Of a DNA stretch of 59,927 nucleotides, positions 51,565-58,991 are shown piece by piece (the stretch's first letter is position 1; each line of letters begins with the position of its first letter). The stretch is from Candidatus Sulfopaludibacter sp. SbA3. Its GTDB lineage: Bacteria; Acidobacteriota; Vicinamibacteria; Vicinamibacterales; UBA2999. Location: NCBI GenBank assembly GCA_945903265.1, contig CAMDNQ010000020.1, positions 1 to 59,927 on the forward strand. Reading direction: 5' to 3'. The position numbers and the translations under genes are program-made. The notes beneath the pieces are model-generated. The model did not search any database, had not been told where the DNA came from, and saw only the letters and a program-made list of their open reading frames with translations.

Positions 51565-51573
51565 GTGCGACAC

Positions 51574-53715
51574 ATGCGGTCCACTTCGCCTGCCCCACCA
51601 CGCCGCTGGCAGGCCACGATCATCTTTATTCTCTTTGGGTTGGCGGTCACAGCCTCTGCAGTCACGGGCTGGTGGTACGCCCGCGAATCGACCCCGCATC
51701 AGGGGCCGATCATTCTCATTTCCGTGGACGGACTCCGGCCTGCCGACCTCGAGGCCTATGGCGGGGCGTCGGGCACGCTCCCGGCTATCGACGCGCTTTC
51801 AGCGGAGGCGGTCGTCTTCGAGCGCGCCTACGCGCACTCGCCGCTCACGCTGCCCGCGCACGCGTCGATTCTGGCCGGTCAGCTGCCGTTCGAGCACGGG
51901 GTCCGCGACGAGGTCGGCTTCACCCTGAAAGACGAGGCGCGATCCCTGCCGGAGCTGCTGCGGAACCGCGGCTTCGAGACGGGTGCCGCGGTGTCGTCGT
52001 TCCTCCTGCGGCCCGAATCGGGCGTCGCGCAGGGCTTTTCGTTTTTCGATGCCGAGACGTCCGGCGCCGCGCGTCCGAACGCGCCTGTCCTCGTCCGCGA
52101 CGGCCTCGAGACGACCGATGCCGCCGAACGGTGGCTGCGCGCCAGACGTGGGCATCGCTTCCTGCTGTTCGTCCAGGTTGGTGAGGCGGCGGCCGATGCC
52201 ACGGTGACGAGGCTCGTCCAGGAGCTCAAGGCGCAGGATCTTTACGATCAGGCCACCATCATCCTGACCGCGGATCGCGGCGAAGCGGGGACGGGGCTGT
52301 CGCTCAACGAGGCCGCCCTCCGCGTGCCGCTGCTCGTGAAGCAACCGGACGGCGACGGCGCGGGACGCCGGATTGCCGTACCCGTGCAGCACATCGATCT
52401 CCTGCCGACGGTGCTCGATCTGGTTCGCGCGCCGATTCCGTCCGGCCTGCGCGGCCGCTCGTTGCGCGCAGTTCTGGACGAGGGCGATGAAGAGATGCTC
52501 GGCAACCGGCCGATTTACGCCGAGACGCTGGCCGCGCAGTTCCGCTTCGGAGGGCCCGGCAAGTTCTCGCTCGTGACGCCGACCACCCGCTACATCCGCG
52601 GCGGGCGCGATGAGGTGATCGATCTCGGGTCCGGTGCGGTCATGCCGGTTGACGACACGCCCGAGACCGCCGCGCTGCGCTCCGAGCTGGAGGAGTTGAT
52701 CGAGCAGCAGAGCGCGGCATTGCCCCAGGACATCACGCCGGCGGACGAGGATCTGTTTGCGGCGATCGGATATCTCGGCGGTGGGCTTCTGTTCGATCCC
52801 GGCGCGGAGCCGCTGGAGCCGGACGAGGAGGCCTCGCTCGTGGAAACGCACAGCGCCGCAGCCACGCTGGCCAGCCAGCGGGACTATTCCGGCGCCATCG
52901 TGCAGCTCCGGCAGATCGCACGCATTCACCCGCAGATGGCGGTCGTCCAGTATCAGCTCGGCACGCTGCTCGCGCGCATCGGCCGCTTCGACGAGGCGCG
53001 GCGCGCGTTTGGCGCCGCCGCCGCCGCGGAGCCTGACAATCCGCACGTCCCCATCGCGCTGGCCGGCATGCTCATCCGCGCGCGGCAGCCGCAGGACGCC
53101 GGGCCTCACATCGCGCTGGCCATTGCGCTAGCCGAGCATGGCGACGCGCAGTCGCGCCTGGCGGCCCATGAAATGGCCGCCCGCGTCGCCATCGCGCTCG
53201 AGGACTTTCCTGCCGCGGAAGCGTACGCCGAAGCCGCGCAGCGCGACGATCCCGCCACGCCGCTGATGCCGTTCGTCCGCGGGCGCGCCCGGCTGGCCGA
53301 CGGGCGTTTCGAGGAGGCGCTGACGGCGCTCGAACAGGCGCTGGACGCCGCGACGGGCGGCGAGACGACGCTCGAGGATCTCCACCTGCAGCTCGGCCAG
53401 ACGCTGGCGCGGCTCGAACGCTTCGACGAGGCGGAGGAGCAGTACCGAACGGAGATGCGCGTCTATCCGCGCAACGTCGCGGCCTATTCGAGCCTGGTCT
53501 CGCTGTACCAGGCGTCCAACCGCTCGGCGGATGCCGAAGAGATCCTGGATCTGCTGGTGGAATCGGTTCCGACGCCGGAGGCCTACGAAACGGCGGCCGG
53601 TTTGTGGACCGTGCTCGGGGAGCCTGCGCGCGCCGCGGCGGTCAGGGCTGACGCGCGGGCCCGCTTCCGGACGGCTCGGCCGGCGGCGCGGATTGCGCGG
53701 GGTGGGCCGCGATAA
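51574..53715 (+). CDS. Sulfatase-like TPR membrane protein with degenerate active site
   Basis: About 713 residues. One N-terminal membrane helix (about 15-35) precedes a compact alkaline-phosphatase-superfamily domain (about 48-350) and TPR-like repeats (about 430-690; SQRDYSGAIVQLRQIARIHP, YQLGTLLARIGRFDEARRAF). The N-terminal metal Asp is present (LISVDGLRPADLEAYGG) and HSPLTLPAHASILAG fits the nucleophile loop. The expected DHGE is DRGE (LTADRGEAG), and the usual lid region with metal His residues is missing after FLLFVQVGE. It is probably a non-catalytic scaffold. It follows the GGDEF gene directly. Confidence 0.8.
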   Translation: MRSTSPAPPRRWQATIIFILFGLAVTASAVTGWWYARESTPHQGPIILISVDGLRPADLEAYGGASGTLPAIDALSAEAVVFERAYAHSPLTLPAHASILAGQLPFEHGVRDEVGFTLKDEARSLPELLRNRGFETGAAVSSFLLRPESGVAQGFSFFDAETSGAARPNAPVLVRDGLETTDAAERWLRARRGHRFLLFVQVGEAAADATVTRLVQELKAQDLYDQATIILTADRGEAGTGLSLNEAALRVPLLVKQPDGDGAGRRIAVPVQHIDLLPTVLDLVRAPIPSGLRGRSLRAVLDEGDEEMLGNRPIYAETLAAQFRFGGPGKFSLVTPTTRYIRGGRDEVIDLGSGAVMPVDDTPETAALRSELEELIEQQSAALPQDITPADEDLFAAIGYLGGGLLFDPGAEPLEPDEEASLVETHSAAATLASQRDYSGAIVQLRQIARIHPQMAVVQYQLGTLLARIGRFDEARRAFGAAAAAEPDNPHVPIALAGMLIRARQPQDAGPHIALAIALAEHGDAQSRLAAHEMAARVAIALEDFPAAEAYAEAAQRDDPATPLMPFVRGRARLADGRFEEALTALEQALDAATGGETTLEDLHLQLGQTLARLERFDEAEEQYRTEMRVYPRNVAAYSSLVSLYQASNRSADAEEILDLLVESVPTPEAYETAAGLWTVLGEPARAAAVRADARARFRTARPAARIARGGPR

Positions 53716-54637
53716 TCGCGAGCCCGACGCCGGTCCAGAACAGATTCCGCACCTTCCGCACCACGGCCAGCGTAATGCCCGCCGCCGGATCGAGCGCCAG
53801 CATCGGCGCCGCCGCACCGGTCAGCGCTTCGTCAATTCCCACGCGGAACGGCACAAACTTGAACGCCACGATCACCGCCCGGTTCAGCGCCTCGAACGCG
53901 ATCGCCTGCGTGAGCGAGGGACTGCGATCGCCGAGTACCCATCGCAGCGTCAGGAACACTTCCAGCACCGCCGTCGCGTGGTAGAGCAGGTCAAGGGCAT
54001 ACGCGCGCTGGAACCGGCCCGTCTGGCCGTCTGAAAACGCCGTCACCGCCTGCCGTACCGCGGCAATCTGTTCCCGCCATCGCGGACGCGATCCGCGGCT
54101 CTCGTCCCACGTGCCGCGCAGCAGCCGCCGCCCGGCAATGACCGCCGCGGCAATCCCTGCCAGCGCCGCGCCGAGGCTCCACTGCCATGTCGACGGCAGC
54201 GGCACCGTCAGCAGGACGACCAGCAGGCCCACCGACACCATCGTCGCCACCGACGCGGCGTAGATGACGTTCTCGGCGGCCAGCGAGGCGACGGCGTCCC
54301 GCGTGACCAGGTGATGACGGGAGAGAAAGACCTTCGTCGGCTCGCTGGCCACCAGCCCGAGCGGCGTGACGTTGCCCACGGAATCGCCGGCGAGGAACGC
54401 CATGAAGGCGCGGCCGAGCGGCAGCCGCGACCCGTCCGGCATACAGAGCCTCCAGCACTGGGATCGGAGGATGAAGCGGAAACCGGCGAGAAGAAGAAGC
54501 ACGACGAGACCCCCGCCGACGCGCTGGATCCCGTCGATGATTTCGGCGGCGCCGGCGCGCCGCACGACATAGACGAAGAGTGCGGCGCCGGCGACTGTGC
54601 AGACCGCGGTCAGGAGGCGCCGGCGGCCGGTGTTCAC
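53642..54637 (-). CDS. Flippase-like / lysylphosphatidylglycerol synthase TM-region protein
   Basis: A 331-residue membrane protein of the UPF0104 (LPG_synthase_TM) group with about eight helices. It includes SVGNVTPLGLVASEPTKVFL and a related downstream loop AFKFVPFRVGIDEALTG. Such proteins often act in lipid or glycolipid transport. Its start overlaps atpF by 4 bp (ATGA), so it is the last gene of the F0 operon transcript. Its last 74 bp overlap the convergent sulfatase-like gene. No functional link to ATP synthase is known. Confidence 0.78.
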   Translation of the reverse strand: MNTGRRRLLTAVCTVAGAALFVYVVRRAGAAEIIDGIQRVGGGLVVLLLLAGFRFILRSQCWRLCMPDGSRLPLGRAFMAFLAGDSVGNVTPLGLVASEPTKVFLSRHHLVTRDAVASLAAENVIYAASVATMVSVGLLVVLLTVPLPSTWQWSLGAALAGIAAAVIAGRRLLRGTWDESRGSRPRWREQIAAVRQAVTAFSDGQTGRFQRAYALDLLYHATAVLEVFLTLRWVLGDRSPSLTQAIAFEALNRAVIVAFKFVPFRVGIDEALTGAAAPMLALDPAAGITLAVVRKVRNLFWTGVGLAIIAAHPAQSAPPAEPSGSGPARQP

Positions 54638-55140
54638 ACGCGGGGCTGGGATTCGACCTGCTTGAGCGTTTCCTCGATCAACGCCTGATTGTCTTCCTTC
54701 GACATCTGGCGCCGGAGGATCTTGGACGCGATCGCCACCGACAGGTCGACCGCCTCGCTGCGGATCTGCTGGACCGCGCGGGCGGTTTCCGTCTGGATCT
54801 GCTTCTCCGCGTTCTTGACGATCGACGCGGCCTCGGCGCGCGCCTTCTGCTTCAGCTCCTCGCGGAGCGCTTCGGCATCCGAGCGGCTCCTGGCGATCAC
54901 GCTTTCCGCCTCGATCCGCGCCTGCGCCATCATCTGGGCCGACTCACGCTGGATGCGCTCGAGCTCCTGCCGGGCGCGCTGGGCCTCCTCGAGCGAGGCG
55001 GCGATGGTCTGCTGACGCGCGTCGAGCGCCTGCAGCAGCGGCCGCCACGCGAACTTCGCGAGCAGCCCCACCAGCACGAGGAACGTGAGGATGGTCCAGA
55101 TGAACAGCCCGGGGTCGGGCTGGACCAGAGGATTGTCCAT
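54634..55140 (-). CDS. atpF: ATP synthase F0 subunit b
   Basis: A 168-residue protein. One N-terminal membrane helix (FIWTILTFLVLVGLLAKFAW) is followed by a long charged coiled coil (DARQQTIAASLEEAQRARQE and following heptads) that forms the peripheral stalk. Length and pattern are standard. It follows atpE by 9 bases and overlaps the next gene by 4. Confidence 0.93.
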   Translation of the reverse strand: MDNPLVQPDPGLFIWTILTFLVLVGLLAKFAWRPLLQALDARQQTIAASLEEAQRARQELERIQRESAQMMAQARIEAESVIARSRSDAEALREELKQKARAEAASIVKNAEKQIQTETARAVQQIRSEAVDLSVAIASKILRRQMSKEDNQALIEETLKQVESQPRV

Positions 55141-55149
55141 GACCTACAC

Positions 55150-55374
55150 CTACCGCAGAAGGACGATCAGCAGACAGAAGACCTCGGCGAGAATCGCAAC
55201 GCCTTCGAGCAGGAAGAGCGGCAGGTTCACTGCGCCCGTGATCTGCGCCGCGGCACTCGGCTGGCGGGCGATGCCCTCCGCGAGCCCCGCCGCAAGCTTG
55301 CCAATTCCCAATCCCGCGCCGATGACGGCCAGACCCAGGCCGATGCCGGCGCCCATGTAGTGCATGAATTCCAT
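55150..55374 (-). CDS. atpE: ATP synthase F0 subunit c
   Basis: A 74-residue hairpin of two membrane helices joined by the ARQP loop. The ion-binding Glu is in LPLFLLEGVAILAEV. Positions corresponding to sodium ligands are not conserved (GIGK rather than GIGQ in helix 1), which favours proton coupling. A strong AGGAGAGAG ribosome-binding site precedes the ATG, fitting the high copy number of c in the ring. The 113 bases to atpB hold no other gene. Confidence 0.94.
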   Translation of the reverse strand: MEFMHYMGAGIGLGLAVIGAGLGIGKLAAGLAEGIARQPSAAAQITGAVNLPLFLLEGVAILAEVFCLLIVLLR

Positions 55375-55487
55375 GTCGTCTCTCTCCTTGTAATTGACAG
55401 GTCACGACGTCGCACCTGCCGCAGCCTCAGCACGGACACCGGGGGGTGCCGTCTGCCTTGCAGCCTGTGCCTAGTGCCCTGCCACTC

Positions 55488-56429
55488 TTAGTGGTGCGCG
55501 TGAATGGCCATGCCGATGAACACGGCCGTCAGCAGCGTAAACACGTACGCCTGCACCAGAACCACGATGATTTCGAGCGCCGAGATGCCCACCGCCAGCG
55601 GCACCGAGAACGCGAGCCCGATCCCCATGCCGACCGCCTGCCCGGCCATCTCCGTAAAGATGAACACGAACGACAGGATGGCGAGGATCGCGATGTGACC
55701 GCCCGTCATGTTCGCCGCAAGTCGCATCGTCAGTGCGAACGGGCGGACGAGCATACCAAGGATCTCGATGGGAATCAGGGCGATGGCCAGCGCGGGCGAT
55801 ACGCCGTGCGGCACCAGGTTCTTCCAGTGGCCGATGGCGCCATGGGCCTTCGACCCGGCGACGATGATCGTGAAGAAGCTGACGATGGCGAGCGCCGCGG
55901 TGACGTTGAAGTTCGAGGTCACCGTCGATCCGCCGTGCAGCAGCTTCGCGAAGAACGTCTCCTCGCCGAAATGGAAGACCCAGTGATTGAGCAGCCCGAG
56001 GACTTCGAAGATCGGGATCATCCCGATCGCGTTGGCGACCATGATGAACAGGAACAGCGTCAGCAGCAGCGGCGTCCAGGTGCCGACCCACTTGTCGCCG
56101 ACACTCGGCCGGACGACGGTGTCGCGGATGAACTCCACGAGGGTCTCGAGGGCGTTCATGAAGCCGGTCGGGACGAGCCGTTCCTGGCGGACGTACCGGC
56201 GCACGGCGGCGGTGACGATCACAAAGATGATCGCCGACACGACCCACAGCATGAACACGTGCTTGGTGACGGAGAAGTCGATGCCGGCAATCGTCGGGAG
56301 GTGAATCAGCGGATGATCGATCGGGCTGTTGGCGACGTGCTCGATGATCACCTCACCCGCGTTGAATCCCTCGGCGGCCGTTTCGGCCGCTTCCGCGCCA
56401 TGTTCCTGAACTGCAGCGTCGATTTGCAT
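55488..56429 (-). CDS. atpB: ATP synthase F0 subunit a
   Basis: About 313 residues with six membrane helices. The essential Arg is in FALTMRLAANMTGGH; TWTPLLLTLFLFIMVANAIG and the long C-terminal helices are typical. The ATG at 56429 (MQIDAAVQEHGAEAAE) is chosen over 56459 because it avoids overlap with the upstream stop. Genes for the F1 part are not in this window. Confidence 0.92.
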   Translation of the reverse strand: MQIDAAVQEHGAEAAETAAEGFNAGEVIIEHVANSPIDHPLIHLPTIAGIDFSVTKHVFMLWVVSAIIFVIVTAAVRRYVRQERLVPTGFMNALETLVEFIRDTVVRPSVGDKWVGTWTPLLLTLFLFIMVANAIGMIPIFEVLGLLNHWVFHFGEETFFAKLLHGGSTVTSNFNVTAALAIVSFFTIIVAGSKAHGAIGHWKNLVPHGVSPALAIALIPIEILGMLVRPFALTMRLAANMTGGHIAILAILSFVFIFTEMAGQAVGMGIGLAFSVPLAVGISALEIIVVLVQAYVFTLLTAVFIGMAIHAHH

Positions 56430-56442
56430 TCTCAAGCTCACC

Positions 56443-56802
56443 CTAGACCCGGCCCGCAAAGAGGCGCTGCAGATACAGCGCCTCGACGATGTGCAACGTA
56501 ATGAAGTACGCCGTGAAGCTGGCGACGAACGGCATCGGCTGCAGCATGACGACTTTCAACATCACGGCGATATACGCCCCGAAGAACAGCAGCTTCGCGC
56601 CAAAGGTCGCGACCATCATCGACGTCAGCAGATCGGGGCGCCCCGGAAAGAGCCGTGCCGCCGTCACCCAGGTCAACGCCGCGCCGGCGAGCGGCGCCAG
56701 CATGCCGAAGACCACTTCGCGATCGCTGTCGAAGCCCGGGATCATGACGATCGCCAGCGCCGTAGCCAGACTTGCCGCGGTCATCGCCCAGAGTGGCTTC
56801 AC
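56443..56802 (-). CDS. atpI: ATP synthase subunit I family protein (AtpI)
   Basis: A 119-residue protein with four membrane helices (WAMTAASLATALAIVMIP, VVFGMLAPLAGAALTWVTAA, LLTSMMVATFGAKLLFFGAY, ASFTAYFITLHIVEALYLQ). Size, helix count and location between atpZ and atpB match AtpI, a helper for c-ring assembly. Sequence similarity in this family is weak, so the call leans on context. Confidence 0.75.
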   Translation of the reverse strand: MKPLWAMTAASLATALAIVMIPGFDSDREVVFGMLAPLAGAALTWVTAARLFPGRPDLLTSMMVATFGAKLLFFGAYIAVMLKVVMLQPMPFVASFTAYFITLHIVEALYLQRLFAGRV

Positions 56803-56824
56803 AGTGCCTTCCCCGACGCAGGCT

Positions 56825-57055
56825 TCATGATCGCCAGATCGTCTTGGCCAGCTCGTAGAAGCCGACGATGAGCCCGAGCACCAGTCCGCCGAAGAGAAAC
56901 CAGGGCGAGGTGCCGCGCCACATGTCCACCATGTAGCCGAGGCCCCCGAGCAGGATGATCGCGCCGATGAGCGTGTAACTGGCCCCCGCCGCGGGACCCG
57001 ATCGCTGCATCGTCGATTGCAGCGCCTTCAGTGAGTCTTTTCGGGCCCCAAACAA
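56825..57055 (-). CDS. atpZ: AtpZ-type F0F1-ATPase accessory protein
   Basis: A 76-residue protein with two helices: GASYTLIGAIILLGGLGYMV, then a short loop MWRGTSPW and LFGGLVLGLIVGFYELAKTI. This matches ATPase_gene1/AtpZ, which partners AtpI in magnesium or c-ring handling. It starts with TTG at 57055, 7 nt after a TACGAT box and 22 bases before atpI on the same strand, making it the first gene of the operon. Confidence 0.85.
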   Translation of the reverse strand: MFGARKDSLKALQSTMQRSGPAAGASYTLIGAIILLGGLGYMVDMWRGTSPWFLFGGLVLGLIVGFYELAKTIWRS

Positions 57056-57062
57056 ACGCTCA

Positions 57063-57092
57063 ATCGTAGCAGACGCGCATTGACAGTGGCAA
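57063..57092 (-). promoter_or_regulatory. Promoter of the atpZ-I-B-E-F operon
   Basis: On the minus strand TTGCCA (57087-57092) and TACGAT (57063-57068) are 18 bp apart; the -10 box ends 7 nt before the TTG start. It overlaps the divergent promoter of the VWA gene, so the two could compete for polymerase. Confidence 0.6.
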
Positions 57093-57110
57093 CGCGGCGG
57101 GGACTATACT
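57080..57110 (+). promoter_or_regulatory. Promoter of the VWA gene (TTGACA / TATACT)
   Basis: TTGACA at 57080-57085 and TATACT at 57105-57110 are 19 bp apart, a near-consensus sigma-70-type promoter. The ATG at 57128 gives a short leader of about ten bases. Confidence 0.65.
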
Positions 57111-57127
57111 CGACCCGTAGGGGCACC

Positions 57128-58021
57128 ATGCGCACGGTCAGCATTTCCCGCCTGGCGCTGTTCGCGGTCGTGTCGGCGGGGATCCTCGCCGGCGGCGTTA
57201 CCGGTGTGCGCGCGCAGGCCGGCCTTCGCGAGCGGACGGTGTTCGTCAGCGCCGTCGATTCACGCGGCAATCCCGTCGAAGGCCTCGGCCCCTCCGATTT
57301 CACCATCACCGAAGACGGACGCCAGCGCGAAGTCCTTCGCGTCACGCCCGCGCTCGAGCCGATCGACATCGCGCTGCTCATCGACAACAGCGCCGCCGCG
57401 AATCGGACGATCGCGCCGACGCGCGAAGCCGTGCGGAAGTTCGTCGCACAGATGGCAGTCGGCAATCAGATCGCCATCATCGGCCTCGCCGATCGTCCGA
57501 CGATTCTCGTCGATTTCACGTCGAGTCCCGAGCGGCTCGAGCAGGGCGTCGGACGGCTGTTCGCCATGAGCGGCAGCGGCATGACGCTGCTCGACTCGAT
57601 CGTGGAGACCTCGAACGGCATGCGGAAACGCGACGCGCCGCGGGCGGTGATCGTGCCGATCATCACGACCGGCGCCGAATTCACCAACCGGTACGCGCGC
57701 GACGTGACCGCCGCCCTCAAGAATTCGGGCGCGGCGCTGCACACGATCGTCGTCGGCAACCTGACCATGGACTCGACCGAAGAACGGGAGCGCGCGCTGG
57801 CCGTCGGCCAGGGGTCGCGCGACTCGGGCGGCCAGCACGTGACCCTGCTGGCGGAAACCGCCATCGAGTCCGCACTGCAGAAGCTGGCCCGCGAGCTGGC
57901 CTCGCAGTACAAGGTGGTCTACGGCCGGCCGGAATCGCTGATCCCGCCGGAGAAGATTGTCGTGGGGACCAAGCGCGAGGGCGTCACGATGCGTGGGACG
58001 CCCGCACGCGGCCAGCCTTGA
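57128..58021 (+). CDS. VWFA-related exported protein, MIDAS incomplete
   Basis: A 297-residue protein with signal peptide 1-28 (GVTGVRAQ) and one VWA domain. VFVSAVDSRGNPVEGLGPSD is the typical lead-in. The metal-site motif reads LLIDNSAAANR, i.e. D-x-S-x-A rather than DxSxS, so metal binding may be weakened. VIVPIITTGAEFTNR is the equivalent of the second loop. It precedes a closely related VWA gene by 7 bases, probably a tandem duplicate that has diverged. Confidence 0.85.
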   Translation: MRTVSISRLALFAVVSAGILAGGVTGVRAQAGLRERTVFVSAVDSRGNPVEGLGPSDFTITEDGRQREVLRVTPALEPIDIALLIDNSAAANRTIAPTREAVRKFVAQMAVGNQIAIIGLADRPTILVDFTSSPERLEQGVGRLFAMSGSGMTLLDSIVETSNGMRKRDAPRAVIVPIITTGAEFTNRYARDVTAALKNSGAALHTIVVGNLTMDSTEERERALAVGQGSRDSGGQHVTLLAETAIESALQKLARELASQYKVVYGRPESLIPPEKIVVGTKREGVTMRGTPARGQP

Positions 58022-58028
58022 GCCTGAT

Positions 58029-58991
58029 ATGAAACGAACCGTCCTCGCCGCCGCCGCGCGCAGGCTGAAGCATGCGCTCTACGCACGTAGGGCGCATGCT
58101 TTAGCGTGCGCTCTGGCGTTTCTCGCCGCCATTCCGGTCCTGGCGCAGCGGCCGCAGTTCCGGACGACGGTGGACATCGTCTCGTTGAATGTCACCGTGG
58201 TGAACGGGTCCAGCCAGTACGTCACCGACCTCGAGCAGGAAGACTTCTCGGTTTTCGAGGACGGCGTCAAGCAGGAGCTCATCTTCTTTACGCGGCGGCC
58301 GCAGCCGATCGCCCTGTCGCTCCTCCTCGACAGCAGCGCGAGCATGGAAAACAACATGCAGACGCTCCAGGTCGCGGCCACCAATTTCGTCAAGAGGCTG
58401 AAGCCCACCGACCTCGCGCAGGTGATCGACTTCGACAGCCGCGTATCGATTCGGCAGGGATTCACTGGCGATCAGGCGGCACTCGAAGCCGCGATCCAGC
58501 AGACGATCTCCGGTGGCTCGACCTCGCTGCACAACGCGATTTACGTGTCGCTGAAGGAGCTCGCCAAGGTCAAGGTGCAGGCTGACGAGGACGTGCGCCG
58601 CCAGGCGCTCATCGTGTTCTCGGACGGGGAGGATACGTCGAGCCTCGTGTCCTTCGAGGAAGTGCTCGACCTGGCCAAACGCTCCGAGACGTCGATCTAC
58701 ACCATCGCGCTCCGCGGGAACGACAACACCACCCGCGGTTTCCGCGAGGCGGAATTCATTCTCCGGCAGCTGGCGCAGGAAACCGGCGGGCGGTCGTTCT
58801 TCCCGCAGAAGGTCGACGACCTGAACGGCGTCTACGGGCAGATCGCCGACGAGCTCGCCAGCCAGTACACCGTCGGTTATTCCTCGAAGAACCCCCGCGT
58901 CGACGGCGCGTTCCGCCGGATCGTCGTCCAGCTCGCCCGACCCAACGTGACCGCCCGCACGAAGCGCGGCTACTTCGCCCCGGGACGTTGA
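58029..58991 (+). CDS. VWFA-related exported protein with a REP-derived signal-peptide region
   Basis: A 320-residue protein with an N-terminal hydrophobic region and cleavage site near AAIPVLAQ. The VWA domain has VDIVSLNVTVVNGSSQYVTD and an intact MIDAS LLLDSSASM, then ALIVFSDGEDTSSLVSF and ADELASQYTVGYSSK. Residues 11-28 (RRLKHALYARRAHALACA) are encoded by a REP-like hairpin pair inserted in frame, leaving a long basic n-region. The stop overlaps the TTG start of the next gene, so they form one unit with the first VWA gene. Confidence 0.85.
   Translation: MKRTVLAAAARRLKHALYARRAHALACALAFLAAIPVLAQRPQFRTTVDIVSLNVTVVNGSSQYVTDLEQEDFSVFEDGVKQELIFFTRRPQPIALSLLLDSSASMENNMQTLQVAATNFVKRLKPTDLAQVIDFDSRVSIRQGFTGDQAALEAAIQQTISGGSTSLHNAIYVSLKELAKVKVQADEDVRRQALIVFSDGEDTSSLVSFEEVLDLAKRSETSIYTIALRGNDNTTRGFREAEFILRQLAQETGGRSFFPQKVDDLNGVYGQIADELASQYTVGYSSKNPRVDGAFRRIVVQLARPNVTARTKRGYFAPGR
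58059..58111. repeat. REP/BIME-like pair D inside a signal-peptide coding region
   Basis: The left unit GCAGGCTGAAGC at 58060-58071 leads to GCTCTAC and differs from pair A (3661-3683) by one base over about 22. GTAG (58087-58090) leads into the near-perfect hairpin GCGCATGCT-TT-AGCGTGCGC. The whole insert stays in frame with the VWA gene and encodes part of its signal peptide. Confidence 0.7.

Noticed and set aside
54580-55491. A 303-residue plus-strand frame opposite atpF and atpE
   Set aside because: It is the antisense of conserved ATP synthase genes and is rich in Leu, Arg and Asp repeats.
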